Shown here: piece after piece, positions 1-11,103 of the stretch
Position numbering within the stretch: the first letter of the stretch is position 1
Layout: each line of letters starts with the position of its first letter
Source: Macrolepiota albuminosa
Taxonomy: Eukaryota > Basidiomycota > Agaricomycetes > Agaricales > Agaricaceae
Assembly (NCBI GenBank): GCA_027475525.1
Contig: JAMWFC010000054.1
Span: 2,534,468 to 2,598,467, forward strand
Direction: 5' to 3'
DNA length: 64,000 nucleotides
Program-made: the position numbers and the translations under genes
Notes under the pieces: model-generated
The model's input: the letters and a program-made list of their open reading frames with translations, nothing else
Database searches by the model: none
What the model was told of the DNA's origin: nothing

Positions 1-83
1 TCTTATGTTATTACCCTAAAAGGAAGGTTCTTGGTCAGCCTTGGTCAGCATTAGTTTTTCCCAGGCATCGTCCCATATATTAT

Positions 84-256
84 AGATGATAGCTAAAGAA
101 CCAGAGCATCTCAAAGGTTGAGAATAGTACTGACAGATAGTGTTGAGAGAATAGAAACAGCAAAATGAGAGAATGATAGAAGAAATAAGCAAATAAATAA
201 AAGGAGAGTGAAGGAATAAGGAGTGAAAGAAGGAAGAAACGAGAAGTCCCCTGACA
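84..256 (+). repeat. LTR family 2, 3' part
   Basis: This is the 3' end of a long terminal repeat that recurs at 1424, 15744, 22352 and 45475. The shared stretch begins near 'gatagctaaagaaccagagc' and ends in CCCCTGACA at 256. The 5' half is missing; bases 1-83 do not match the other copies. It lies just upstream of gypsy reverse transcriptase sequence, but it belongs to another family and is probably an unrelated insertion. Confidence 0.75.
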
Positions 257-416
257 CAACCGCACTTCCGATGCCTGCCTGAGTCTGCAAGGTTCCTGAC
301 CAACCTTCCAACATCTCCTAGAACAAGTACAAGGGGCTGAACTACTCAACCCGGTCTCAGACATACACCCCTCCTGTTCTGACTGGCAGCCCAACATCCC
401 CGATTGACCCAGAGAT

Positions 417-1423
417 GCTTGACATCAAAATCATTGAGGCTGCCCCCTTTGCACATCTCATGCAGGAAGGAACCCCCATGTTTCAACTGCACACCTTGCT
501 CTCTGTTCTGGAAGGACACTTATGAGCAGATGCTACCTCTCCAGAGAAAAAGACTGAGGAGCAGATCTTACAAGAAGTAGTTTCCCCAGAGTACCATGAA
601 TTTGCTGATGTGTTCTCCAAAGGAGACGCCAAGAAGATCCCCCCTTATTGTCCCTACAATCATATGATTGACCTCGAGAAAGGGGCCTCCCCACCCTTTA
701 GCAAGGTATACAACATGTCAGAAACCAAACTACGCGTCCTCAAAGACTACCTCGACAAAATGCTTGGGAAGGGATTCATCTGCCCCTCAGCCTCTACCAC
801 CAGAGCTTTGGTTCTATTTGCCAAGAAGAAGGATGGCTCACTCTGACTTTGTGTCAACTATTGGGGACTCAATAAGATTACCAAGAAGAACTGCTACCCA
901 CTCCTGCTCATCGGCGATCTGGTTGATCAACTTCACAGCACCAAGGTTTACACAAAAATCAGCCTCCACTCCAGCTACAATAATATCTGCATTGCTCTGG
1001 GACATGAGTGGAAAACCACATTCTGCACATGGTATGGTCTGTTTGAGTACCTTGTAATGTCTTTTGGAATGACTAACTCTCCCACTACATTCCAATACTT
1101 CATGAATAACATCTTCCATGACATGAGCAATGTCTTTGTCATTATTTACCTGGATAACATCCTCATCTACTCCAATTCAAAGGAGGACCACCAGAAGCAT
1201 GTCCAGCAAGTCCTTGAACATCTCTGGGAACACAACCTCCATGCCAAGCCCAAGAAGTGCTCATTCCATACCAAAAAGGTTGAGTATCTCAGCATCATAG
1301 TGTTTCTGAACAGCATTTGCATAGACCCCCACAAGGTCAAAGCCATTGTCAACTGGCTGCAACTCCGAAACGTCAAGGAAGTACAGTCTTTCTTGGGTTT
1401 TGCTAACTTCTATTGGAGGTTTA
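417..1423 (+). pseudogene. Ty3/gypsy polyprotein, reverse transcriptase part (degenerate)
   Basis: Reading starts in the protease-RT linker (EEQILQEVV, EYHEFADVFS) and runs through the RT core: KKDGS, a degraded LCVNYWGLN (normally VDYRGLN), LVMSFGMTNSPTTFQ and KCSFHTKKVEYL. The catalytic YxDD box reads YLDN at 1147-1158, so the second aspartate is lost, and an in-frame TGA lies at 844. Sequence stops after 'FLGFANFYWRF', where an LTR of another family begins. RNase H, integrase and chromodomain resume at about 3.84 kb, so this is one element split by nested insertions. By family knowledge it is a chromovirus-type gypsy retrotransposon of Agaricomycetes. It cannot encode active reverse transcriptase. 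Confidence 0.9.
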
Positions 1424-1922
1424 TGTAAGGGTGACCTCTAGAGGCTGTGGCTCAGTCACACAGCTGGCAGAGGGAGATCCAAAGTGTATTAGAATATATA
1501 CTGACAATATCAAGGTAGCTACTCACCTGGCAGAGGGAGATCCAAAGAGAACAAGTCTAGGAATTCCCTATGCCAGGTTGGACGCTTCTGGGGCCTCTGA
1601 AGCATGGGAAACAACTGTACAGTACAACAAAACCTTAAAAACTCGAAAATTGCCTATACAAACACTTGTACAAATAAGGGGCAAACTCTGGCAAACTCTG
1701 GCTTATATAAGCAGTCTGGAAGCGGTGCTGAGTGGGCCCACACTTGTCTGAATGGTGGCTAAAGAACCAGAGCATCTCAAGGGCTGAGAGTAGTACTAAC
1801 AGATAGTGTTGAAAGAATAGAAACAGTAAAATGAAATAATGTCAGAAGAAATAAGAGAATGAATGGAAGGAGAGTGAAGAGATAAGGAGTGAGAAAAGGA
1901 AGAAATGAGGAGTCCCCTGACA
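1424..1922 (+). mobile_element. solo LTR, family 2
   Basis: The sequence runs from TGTAAGGGTGACC to CCCCTGACA, with TG...CA termini. It contains the internal tandem 'ctggcagagggagatccaaag' motif twice, about 75 bp apart, as does the copy at 45475. No matching 5-bp target duplication is visible (GTTTA on the left, CTTGG on the right), so the right flank has probably been rearranged. It interrupts the gypsy RT domain. Confidence 0.85.
1700..1712 (+). promoter_or_regulatory. TATA-like box in LTR family 2
   Basis: The sequence GGCTTATATAAGC sits about 210 bp before the LTR end. The same TATATAAG is kept in the copies at about 15980 and 22640 and is altered to TATCTAAG at about 45777. The position fits a retrotransposon promoter; activity is inferred only. 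Confidence 0.5.
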
Positions 1923-2164
1923 CTTGGATGTACAAAGTGCCACCCTCAGTTGACTACATTATACAGAGTCACTGAGGGTGAGCCTAATTTATCTTTACTT
2001 ACGCAGTCAGTTACTTACTCAGCCTGTAGACTAAAACCTTGTTTTCTCTACAGGTAATATAACTTAGTCGACTACATTACACAGAGTCACTGAGGACTAA
2101 AACCTTGTTTTTTCTACAGTCCTCAGGAAGTCCATCTGCTGCATCTTCTGGGGACCCTACTGAC
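1923..2164. other. non-coding, short internal repeats
   Basis: No gene is visible. Two imperfect copies of a segment containing 'gactacatta-acagagtcactgagg' and 'actaaaaccttgtttt-tctacag' lie about 90 bp apart. Related 'gagtcttcgtatat-tgactgagggtg' sequence lies at 2.6-2.75 kb. These look like remnants of a copia-type LTR. Confidence 0.4.
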
Positions 2165-2596
2165 ATATCACATTGAGGGATAGATGTCTGGTTGAGTATC
2201 TGCAAATGGCCAGAAACTCTTGGTCAGTCCTTGAATGACTGATTCGACAAAACACTGATTTGGATGGGTTTGCAGCAAATCTTCAAAAACTGGTATGTTG
2301 ATCGGAGTCACTATTTTGAATAGATGGAGGTGTTTCCATAGTGTTTGCTGAGATCTTGGGTTATTTATTTCATATTCAGAGGGTTCAGGCAAAGGGTTTG
2401 CCGTTTCTGACCAGTCTGCCATTGTGAGTGCTAAGTCATTTTTTGATGAAAAATAGCTAAAACAAAGGTATTTTGGCCTAAAGTCTTTGATTGCCTCACT
2501 TCTTGCTCTCCTCTGGATACTCATGCTTAGGATGCGGTCCTCCACACCATCTGCAGGTATGACTCCAATATTAATTTTAGGGCCTAGATAATACAT
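2165..2596 (-). pseudogene. DIRS-like retroelement ORF fragment (region before the RT domain)
   Basis: The frame is open for about 140 residues. It contains 'KDFRPKYLCFSYFS', 'LFKIVTPINIPVFEDLL', 'HPNQCFVESVIQGL' and 'FWPFADTQ'. This matches the stretch just before the reverse transcriptase in DIRS/Ngaro-like proteins common in Agaricomycetes, where the consensus is a 'VTPINVD..E.LL..HPN..FV.SV..GLREGFWPFAD' string. A diverged second copy lies at 24.4-24.8 kb on the same strand and shares the flank. The RT domain itself is absent here. Confidence 0.7.
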
Positions 2597-2949
2597 GAAT
2601 AAGTATGTGCACCTCAGTCTTCGTATATTCCACTGAGCATCCTACCTAGATAACACATGAGTAAGTACATGCACTAGATAGGTTATGAGTAAGGTAACGG
2701 TATAGTAAAGGTATGTAGTTACTCACCCTGAGTCTTCGTATATTTGACTGAGGGTGTATCTGTTGTAGGTAGGTATATATATATATATTCATGTCTAGGA
2801 ATGAAGATAGTTAATAATATTGAGAATAGCATTTTATTTATCAACCCTCTCAGTCATCAAGCTTGACACTTATAGTGATCTCTAATCATCAGCGTCTAAC
2901 ACTTCTCCTCACCGTAAGTGCCATAAGCTGCTCCTTCTCATGTGGAACA
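2597..2949. other. gene-free spacer, probable copia 3' end/LTR remnant
   Basis: This is AT-rich with a (TA)n run near 2780. It lies directly downstream (minus strand) of copia RNase H, so it is likely the 3' untranslated/LTR part of that element. No clear LTR boundary can be fixed. Confidence 0.35.
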
Positions 2950-3850
2950 TGACTCAAGATAGGCCCAGAATCTTTTGAAGTTGAGAAAACCGTGATAGAG
3001 GGAGGGGTTTCATGAACAGGTCTGCGATATTATCTCTTGGGTTTATATAGCGTACAATGAGCTCTTTTGATGCTACATGCTCCCATAGAAAGTGATATTT
3101 GATATCGACATGTTTCACATAGGTGTGTAACATCAGATCTTCAGATAGATTTATTGCTGCGTTATTATTGCACATAATGGCTGTTGCACCATCGGTCAGG
3201 TAGCCAATTGCACAAAGGAGAGTCCATAGCCACACACATTCCTGCGTGGCCTCAAAGGCAGCCATATATTTGGCTTTGCATGACAATGCTGCTATCGTTT
3301 TCTGCTTCTGCAAGGCCCACAATATGATTCCTGATCCCAGGGACTACGCATATCCTCCAACACTATGTCATGTGTCCAAACAATTGGCCCAGTCCAAATC
3401 TGTAAATCTTGTGAGAGAAATTGGAGATGGGCCTCCCAAGCAGAGTCTTATATCTCTTGTGCCTTTCAAGTAATGAATTACATGTACAGCTATGTTTCAG
3501 TGAGTGACTGAATAAGAGTCAAAGTACTGACTGAGTTGTTGGACAGCATATTGAATGTCTGGCCTGGAGGATATTGCAAGCCAGATCAAGCCCCCAACCA
3601 GCTGTTGATAGGGTATTTTTGCGATGTTGTCTTATTCTTTCTGTGCCAACTTGGAGTAATCAGTTTTCTTCAGTTTTAGACCTGGTTCCATTAGTAGTGA
3701 AAGCAGGTTTGCATCCTTCTGCCCATACTGTAAGATCAACCGATCAATAATGGGCCCTTGTGAAAGGTATACTGTCTTGTTTTTAAAACCCCTCAACCGG
3801 CTCACATGCAAGGATGTTGCATGGAACTGAGACAGTAAGTGCCAGAGCAT
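2950..3850 (-). pseudogene. Ty1/copia polyprotein fragment, RT C-terminus and RNase H
   Basis: On the minus strand the order is 'GPIIDRLILQYGQKDAN', then 'IPYQQLVGGLIWLAISSRPDI' (RT thumb region of copia), then 'LQKQKTIAALSCKAKYMA' (copia RNase H; normally SS.EAEY). It continues with 'VKHVDIKYHFLWEHV' and 'NIADLFMKPLP'. The first half is closed by at least one stop and frame change. The fragment sits inside the split gypsy element, with no gag or integrase nearby, so it is a 5'-truncated insertion. The catalytic E of RNase H is changed (SCKAKY for SSAEAEY), so it is inactive. Confidence 0.85.
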
Positions 3851-5865
3851 CTTTCACTTGCTCAAGGAGGCTTTCATAGTTGCCTCCATACTCTGGGATT
3901 ATGACTCTGCCCTCCTGATCATCCTGGAATGTGACGCCTTCAACTATGCCATGGCCAGGATTCTCTTGCAGATGAGACCTGATGGCAGGGAACCCCAGCC
4001 AGTCACCTTCTACACCTGGTCTATAATTGACACCAAGCTCAACTACGACATCTATGATAAGGAGCTCCTTGCCATTGTTGAAGCCTTCAAACAGTGGTGA
4101 GCCTACCTCAAGGAGGCCCAGCACCAGATTCAGGTCTACTCAGATCACAACAACTTGCAATACTTCACCATGACCAAGCAACTTAGTTGATGACAGGCCT
4201 GGTGGTCTGAGATCCTCTCGGAGTATGACTTTACGATCCAGTACCGCCTGGGACAACTTGGAGCTAAACCCAATGCCCTCATCCAGTGATCCAATGTCTA
4301 TCTCAAGAAGTTGTTTGAGGCGGAGCGCAATGTGTTCAATCATTGTGTGGTGATCTCTTCTGAATATCTAAATGCTGTACTAATTCTAAACAACAAAGAG
4401 ACCCTAAGCCAGATCTGCTGCACATCTCAAGACAAGTACTTCACTGATTATAATCCCTGCAACCCCCTCAACAGAACTGACCTGGACCCCACCTTCTCCT
4501 TGTCTCCCGATGAAAAACTTCTTCTCTGAAATGGTCGCATCTACATCCCAGATCACGCCCAACTTTGATGAGGTCCTTTGCCAGCATCATGACCATAAGC
4601 TCTGAGGACATCCTGAGATATGTAAAACCCTCCAGCTTGTCTCTCAGACTTACTTTTGGCCAGGATTGAAGAAGGATGTGACCCGCTACATTCAATCATG
4701 CAAACCCTGCCTTCAGGCCAAGATTCCCTGACACTGGCCCTACAGACTCCTAAAACCTTTGCCAGTCAGATGACATTTCTGGTTTTCCCTATCTATAGAT
4801 CACATAGTCGAGCTCCCAGAGTCTGAAGGGCTCAATGCCATTCTTGTTGTTGTGTGTAGGCTGACCAAACAGGGCATCTTCCTACCTTGCCACACCATGG
4901 ACACTGTCCTAGACTTTGCCCAGCTATTCCTTAAGCACATCTTTGCCAAGCACGGACTCTCAGACAATATCATCTCTGACTAAGGCCTGCTCTTCATGTC
5001 TAAATTCTGGACCTCTCTGTGTAAAGCCCTCAAAGTAAAGACTAACCTCTCTACTGCCTACCATCCAGAAACTGACAGCTAAACCAAAAGAGTCAACCAA
5101 TCTCTTGAGCAATACCTCTGGCTGTATGTCAACTACTTGATGACTGGTGCACCAAGCTTCCCCTGGCTGAGTTTACCTACAACAACATGCTGCACTTCGC
5201 CACTGGGGTATTGCCCTTCTTCGCCAACAAGGGGCACCACCCTCAACTGACCCTCTTGCTCTGGGACATCCTATTGCACACCACCTATGAAGTTACCCAG
5301 GACCTCCAGTCCCTTCACGAGTTCCTATGCAAAGAGATCAACATTGCAAACCAGGCCTATGTGAAACACGCTGACCAGAAATGGAAAAACACCTCTGACT
5401 GGGCTCTCAGGACAAAGGTATGGTTAGATCAATGTTACCTCCACACCTGCTGGCCCTCCCCAAAACTTGATCACAAGCACCTTAGTCTATTCAAGATCTT
5501 GAAGAAAGTCTCATCCTATGCCTACAAGATCAAACTCCCTCCAGGACTCAAAGGTCTGCACCTGGTCATTCATGTCTGCCTCCTGAAATGACACTCTCTG
5601 GACCCCTTTGCCAAGTGACGCCCCGAGCCCCCTTCCCTGGTCAAGGTTGAGGACAAATATCACTACAAGGTTGAAAACATCCTTGACTCCTGGGATATTC
5701 ACAGATAACCCTACTTCCTTGTATGATGGAAGAGATACAGCCTGGAAGACGACACCTGGGAACCGCACTGCAACCTCAAAGGGGCCCTTGACAAGCTCCA
5801 GGATTTTGAACAACGGCATCTGAGAAATGTTATCTCTGGGTGCAGGGCTTACAGACAGCATTAAA
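3843..5865 (+). pseudogene. Ty3/gypsy polyprotein, RNase H, integrase and chromodomain (degenerate)
   Basis: This continues the gypsy element broken at 1423. RNase H: 'LECDAFNYAMARIL', 'YDKELLAIVEAFKQW', 'YSDHNNLQYF'. The integrase zinc-binding HHCC region is at about 4576-4715. The DDE core positions are recognisable at about 4797 (SIDHI), 4978 (SD followed by a stop in place of R/Q) and 5070 (ETDS). The integrase C-terminal part includes 'KVSSYAYKIKLP'. A chromodomain follows at about 5640-5830 ('VEDKYHYKVENILDS' ... 'DDTWEP'). Many frameshifts and stops are present. The domain order RT-RNaseH-IN-chromodomain marks a chromovirus-type gypsy element, whose chromodomain would direct insertion into heterochromatin. 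It is dead. Confidence 0.9.
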
Positions 5866-6340
5866 GGGCATAATCCCCACCTCTGGGCTTAATAGAGATT
5901 CAACTCTTGCATATATTTCCTGTTCTCTCCTGCTGTTTCTCCTCTCTTACCCATTTTAATATTTCTATGTACTACAGAATCCAGGAAGATCCCCTAGCTT
6001 ATAGTTTGTCTTTCTTATGCTACTTATCTGACCCTGGACTCTGAATAGATAAGTATGTACATTTTTCTTTATAGTATAATACTCTACAGTATGAGCAACT
6101 ACGGCACCAAAAAAAGTCAAAAAAGGATCAACTAGTGGGGGGCCTCCAGATCCCCCTCCTCCCTCCACGGCCAACTTTGGGATCTTTCCCCCATCTCCCC
6201 AGGACCATGCTCCTGCAACACCTCCTCTACCAACTGATCCCATGATGGAAGTGACTCATCCTTGTACAGGACCCACAAAACAGCTACCCAGGGCAGGCAT
6301 GTTTCTCCACTAGTTTGCTGCCACTACCCTCCCCAGCAAG
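5866..6340. other. no gene seen
   Basis: This is the trailing region after the gypsy chromodomain. It contains CT-rich and proline/leucine-rich frames without recognisable domains. Possibly it is the element's 3' untranslated sequence. Confidence 0.3.
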
Positions 6341-7385
6341 TTAAGACCCTGCTCTGTCCTGGAGGTTGTCAACTCCAGCCGCTGCCTCTCTTGCAATGAG
6401 GTGAGTACCACAGCCACCCTGTTCATGAGCAGACAGTGCTCCTGGGCCCAACCTGGAGATGTCAGCACAGGCCAATTCAAGGAGATGGAACCATTCACTA
6501 AGGGCAGCTATGCACGTGACCACAATGTCCTGCTGCAGGGCCTCAAGAAGTCTCTGGCCTGCAGAGGCCCGCTCCAGAAGTCCTGTCTCCTGTGCCAGCC
6601 TGGCCTGTAGGGCATCCTGCTCAGCCTCAACCTCCCCCCCAGGCAACCCTTGCCTCCTCCAACTCCTGAAGCACAGCCTCTTGCTCCTCCTCTATCACTC
6701 TCCAGACCACTGTCTCCTGCCTTACCCCAAACTGCCTCCACCCCCATTCTGCCTGCTCTAGGAGGCCCCCCATATTAACACCCAGCGGATGGCCAAACAA
6801 AGGCAAGAACACTGCTGGGAAGAGCTGCAGTAGGGAGACTGGGGACAGGGGCTCAGAGGGCAGGCACACCTTCTTTAAAGGCCCCAGGGAAGGGCTAGGC
6901 AACAACCACCACTTCCCCTTGTCAAGGTGCCTCCCATGACCCCCTTGCCTCTGAATACTGGACCAGGTCACCTAGTGCATGATCAACGCCATGGGCCAGC
7001 CCCAGCCCCCACCTAGCTGACCCCCCTCTCCTCCATCCAATCCCTCTCCTCCACCCCCTCCTCTGGGTTACTCCTCCCAACAGCCACCCCTGCTCCTGCA
7101 AAATGCAATATGCCCTCTATAATGCTAAGACAGAACAGCGCTCATGATTGAGGCGACATGCCTCGCACACTGACATGTCCCATCAAGATGAGGGGACTGG
7201 GGCCTCAAACAGACATGAGACCACCTGGCAAGCACAGTGGAGACACTAGACACCCAGGTTAGCTGCAGGATCAGAGGTACGAGATCACTTACCGGCTCAT
7301 TGCTAATGCACCAGGCATGGGCAGGCAAACTCTGAGGCCTCTCCAGAGCCTGCTCAAACTGCTCCTGTGATGTGTTCATCCACAA
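6341..7385 (-). pseudogene. decayed copy of an uncharacterised gene family (related to 44.5-47.1 kb)
   Basis: In minus-strand order there is a segment 'SQEQFEQALERPQSLPAH' followed by WC, PVS and LV (about 7385-7250). Then comes a heptad-like acidic coiled coil, 'EEEQEAVLQELEEARVAW' and 'EAEQDALQARLAQETGLL' (about 6780-6560), with stops and frame changes. The first block aligns with 'TPEQFAVAQNRHRGPP...WC...PVSVLLV' of the minus-strand gene at 46.9-46.7 kb, which is also followed by a coiled coil. This shared order is why I call them one family. The function is unknown. Being multicopy and inside transposon debris, it may be carried by a mobile element. Confidence 0.5.
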
Positions 7386-7964
7386 GACACGCTGGTTCTC
7401 TCAGACCACAGAAATGGTCTCTGTGGCCATCCTAGACCGCCAGAAACAGGGGGCAGCAAGGTGAGGCCATGGGGGAGGATGAAGGCAGGAAGAGCAAACA
7501 GTCATTCACATGAAGGTAGGTGCAGGATGACTGGGGCCCACCTCAGGAACATGCTTTGGGGCTGACTCCAAATGACCACTCAGGCCTGCCTCAGGGGCAG
7601 GCTCTGAGAGTTAACTAGGACCCACCTCCAGGGCAGGAATATTGCATTGTTCTGTGAAAGGAAGGTTAGTTGTGACAAGTGAGATGGCACAGAAACATCT
7701 ATGTTGCTGAATGAGTGCCGCCATGTGCTCTCAATCCAGATAGCACCAGTACCAGGCATCTTGGGCCTTCCACACAATGAGGGAGGCAACTTTATTTGTA
7801 GGCAGAGGCATTGGAGAATGCATTGGTGTGCATGACATGTTGAGTTTGATGGTAAAAAAAATTTTTTGCTACATGTCAGGAGGTGAGACAATTCCCATGC
7901 TTGACCTAGTCTGAACTACTGGCAACGCATGCCTTGAAGGGTCTTGGCACTGAGAAAGGGGTGA
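7386..7964. other. no gene seen
   Basis: There is no recognisable domain on either strand. A minus-strand frame at 7891-7580 has no family resemblance. Confidence 0.3.
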
Positions 7965-8533
7965 TGTCATGACCCCTCCCATCTGAAACTATTCTGGGAC
8001 ATCCTCAAAACTCCATCCAGAGTCCCTCCTCCAACCTTACAACACAACCCCCACCATCACAACCACTGACACCGCCATCACAAGCATCAAGGCCCACCAT
8101 CACACAGCACTCTCAACAGCTCCACATCACAGACCCTGGGACTATCCGACAGCCTGACCACCACCTCACAATTAATAATTGGATCACACCATTCAACCTG
8201 GCCATCACACATCATGCATCACAGCCCACCTCCATGCCAATTGATTGCATGCCCTGCATGCACAATCTCCAGTATACAGTCTCCTTCCATTACTCAATGC
8301 TTTCCAGAACTTGTCCCAGACATCTCAGAACCCCATAGTACTTATAGAGTAGCCCCCTTCTTGTATTTACTAGTCTTGATATTATATAAGTTCTTTATTC
8401 CAGGAATCCTCTGTTCATGTCTTGAACCCTGGAGCTCAGTCCAGAGTTCCAGACACCCAAGCACACATAGATCAAGTCTGCCTCATAAGGGCATTGCTTT
8501 CCTGAAAAGCCCCCAACTCAGCAGAACCTGACA
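7965..8533 (+). mobile_element. LTR family 1 (internally deleted), sense plus
   Basis: It starts TGTCATGACCCCTCCC and ends CCTGACA. It matches the LTRs at 19804-20587 and 26406-27241 in reverse orientation, but at 569 bp is about 200 bp shorter. CpG sites present in the 26.4-kb copy are mostly TG or CA here. A TATATAAG box lies near 8384. No target duplication is seen. It abuts tyrosine recombinase sequence on the right. Confidence 0.8.
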
Positions 8534-8539
8534 AGGACC

Positions 8540-9290
8540 TACCTCACAGGCATATGCAATCAACTGGAGGTTTATTACCCTGAGGTTAGAGCTATGCAAA
8601 ACTCTGCTATAGTGAAAAATACCCTTACAGGGTGCATGCAACTTAATTTGAATACAATTAACAGAAAGTTATCCTTATTGTAAGATCAATTGGTCCAAGC
8701 CCTTGATTTATTAAAATCACTGATTCTGCACAACAACCTGCTTTTTGTAGCACAGCTGCTAACAAGCTTCTATGGGTTACTGAGACTCAGAAAACTATGT
8801 CAACCAAACAATGACCATCTCAAGGATGATAAAAAAATTGTTAAACTTCTGTCTGTCAAAATACATCCAACTTCTTTGTTATTCCTCCTGCCTACAAATA
8901 AAATGGATGCCTATTTTGAAGATAACAAAATCCTCATCATGAAAACAGACCATGATGCTAACCTACACAAATTCTTTCTGCTATACTTATAGAGCAGAAG
9001 GAAACTGTTCCTGCTTTGAAGGGAGCTCTGACTCAAGAAGGATGGTACACACCCTACAAGATTATTCTTTATGACAAAATTGAGGTTTCTATTTCTGACT
9101 GTCTTTGCTGGCCAGTTCATAAAGGCTGGAGAAGCAACTTTTCTTGTAAAAATTGGAATGCCATCTCACATTATCCAGAGAGATGGAATTCAAAGGCCTT
9201 TCAGAGGTATATCAGAAAAAATCTGGTCCTTATTCATGCTATGGCATCAAGCAGACAGTGCATCACCATAAATCACTTTTATTAATCATT
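8540..9290 (+). pseudogene. tyrosine recombinase of a DIRS/Ngaro-like retroelement
   Basis: The frames read 'NTLTGCMQLNLNTINRK' and then a helical N-terminal region. The recombinase C-terminus is in two overlapping frames: 'GEATFLVKIGMPSHIIQRDG' and 'WNSKAFQRYIRKNLVLIHA'. The family pattern is a GATFL..G.P.H.IQ..GRW.S.AF..YIRKNP string, with the H..R pair and nucleophile tyrosine (RYIRK) visible. One frameshift separates the two halves, and stops lie at about 8990. DIRS-type elements use this enzyme instead of a DDE integrase. Direct copies of a terminal-repeat sequence follow at 9400 and 9937. Confidence 0.7.
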
Positions 9291-9399
9291 GTTATAAAAA
9301 AATGTATTATTTTGCTTTTTTGTACATACATGGTACATTTCCTGCCCTATCCAATCACTGTGCTCAAGTTTATAGCATTTAGCTGGGTAGGTGGTGAAT

Positions 9400-9497
9400 A
9401 GCTTAATAGATTAACAGAGTTAAGACAGGCTGCACTAGCCCTCCTGAGGATCCCCAGTTTATGCAGTAATCAAAGTCAACTGAGCATGGTCATTGGT
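9400..9497 (+). repeat. terminal-repeat segment B, copy 1, of the DIRS/Ngaro-like element
   Basis: The segment runs from 'agcttaatagattaacagag' to '...gagcatggtcattgg'. It recurs at 10075-11103 (interrupted) and 34855-34960, in the same direction. Here the preceding segment A is absent. Confidence 0.6.
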
Positions 9498-9936
9498 GGA
9501 GTTAAAACTGATGTTTTTTTGGATTAAATCCCCAATTTCACAAGACTAATGAGGGCTACAAGTCATGCAAAATATGTGATTTTCCACCAAGAGAGCAATC
9601 TAAAACTTAGACTCACTGAGACAACCATCTCAGTGATTGCTCTCTAGATGAGCTGTTCTGACTAACATATGCAAAGAACCATCTCACAGAGTGAACTCTA
9701 GATAGTAAAAAGTTAATTACAGTTTTGCACTACCCACCCACCACAACTCCAATTAACATATCAGCAGGTATAATAAATTTTGATTTTGACCAAGATCAGC
9801 TTAGAAAGCTCTCTCAGAAGACCCAGTATTAAATACTTGCCATTCAGTGATCAAGCAGCTTATTAGATGTCACCAATGGAGTGCTTGTGAAACTGTGAAG
9901 ATCATATGAATAACCTAAAGAGCAGATCACAAGTGA
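9498..9936. other. non-coding, inside the retroelement end
   Basis: No gene is seen. It contains a short inverted pair, 'gagagcaatct' near 9590 and 'gattgctctc' near 9636. Confidence 0.35.
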
Positions 9937-11103
9937 AATAACCCCTCAGGGAGTTCCACTTTGATGACCACTCTCTAGATAAGCCTACCATTGGCTGAGG
10001 GAGTTCATTTAGTCTGACCTGAGCAGTAAATCATAGTATAACTGTTGTATTACCCTCCACTCCACTTCCTGGAACAGCTTAATAGATTAACAGAGTTGAG
10101 ACAGGCTGCACTGGTGTGGTAGAGGGAGAGAATTACTGATAGATTCAGGCTAGGAAGGAAGTTTAATGAATATATTGGGTTTTGCTCTAGGGGTTATGAG
10201 TATGAGTGGAATCATGAGAAAATGTCTGCAAGGATGTGCAATAAAAAATGACAAAGCCAGAATAGGAAATAAGCAGGATAAATAAAGAAGGGAAAGAATA
10301 GAGTTTGAAATTATAAAACCAACTAACAGTCAAAAACTAAATTTGAGGAGGGTTCAACAATGTTTAGAGATTTCAGAGTAGATTGTTGATCCCAAAAACA
10401 TGTACAATTGGTATAAAAGCAAAGGAGAATATAAGAATAAATAGGTTTTTGTATCCTATAATCTCTGGTCTTGAGCTAAGCTTGTTTTTGTATATGTCAT
10501 CTTTGCTAGTTCCATATTGTCTGGTCTTGTATTGTCTGGCATATTTCTGGCTTTGTCAACATCTGATCTGGTGTCAAACACAGCATGCTTGTTGTCTTTA
10601 GCAGTGTATTTGAATTCTCTTAGCTTTTTGGTATTATTGCTTCTTTGTCTTGGCTCTGTTTCCATCTGTCTTGACTCTGTTCTGGAATTTGATTGTCTGA
10701 TTCAGCATCTCTGATTCTGCTTCAGCTCACTGGCATCTTGACTTCTTCAGTTTCCATCTGCTGCTCAGCTTTGTTGTCTCTGTCGTCTTTGAATTACTGA
10801 TGATTCTTTTGTCTCAACTCGGAACAATTTTATGGTTTCTCTCTCTTGCTGGAGTCTGTCTATTCCTGGGCTGCTTCCTATCTTTACTAGTGCCTGTTTA
10901 CCTCTGGTCTACAAACTCTTGTCATGTTACGACAAATGATATTCTATGCCCACATTTAATTCCCACATTTTTCCTACCTATCTCAACCCCAACACATATG
11001 TGTTTTATTTTGCTTCTTTGACTTCAATTCCAATCTATCAATTAGTCTAACCCACTGCCACACTGGCCCTCCCAAAGATCTCTGGTTTATGCAATAATCA
11101 AAG
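9937..11103 (+). repeat. terminal-repeat segments A+B, copy 2, split by a 948-bp insertion
   Basis: Segment A starts 'aataacccctcagggagttc' and B starts 'agcttaatagattaacag'. Both match the copy at 34709-34960, with CpG sites there changed to TG/CA here. A B - A B order downstream of a tyrosine recombinase would fit split direct repeats (A1...B1 A2 B2) as in Ngaro/PAT-like elements. The right end is cut after 'aatcaaag', where different sequence (TGTAACAGAAG) begins. Confidence 0.6.
10115..11062. mobile_element. 948-bp LTR-like or MITE-like insertion
   Basis: It begins TGTGGTAGAGGG and ends CCCACTGCCACA. The ends are inverted repeats matching at 10 of 12 positions. It is flanked by CTGG on both sides. 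The empty site is seen in the 34.9-kb copy ('gatgcaccggccctccc'). There is no coding sequence. It could be a solo LTR or a non-autonomous DNA element. Confidence 0.7.

Noticed and set aside
16..397. Hydrophobic frames that look like membrane proteins near several LTR copies (also 22715-22961 and 45705-46164)
   Set aside because: They are reverse translations of the AG-rich LTR family 2 end and recur wherever that LTR lies.
9071..9401. Three overlapping plus frames as separate genes
   Set aside because: They are one tyrosine recombinase C-terminus broken by a frameshift.
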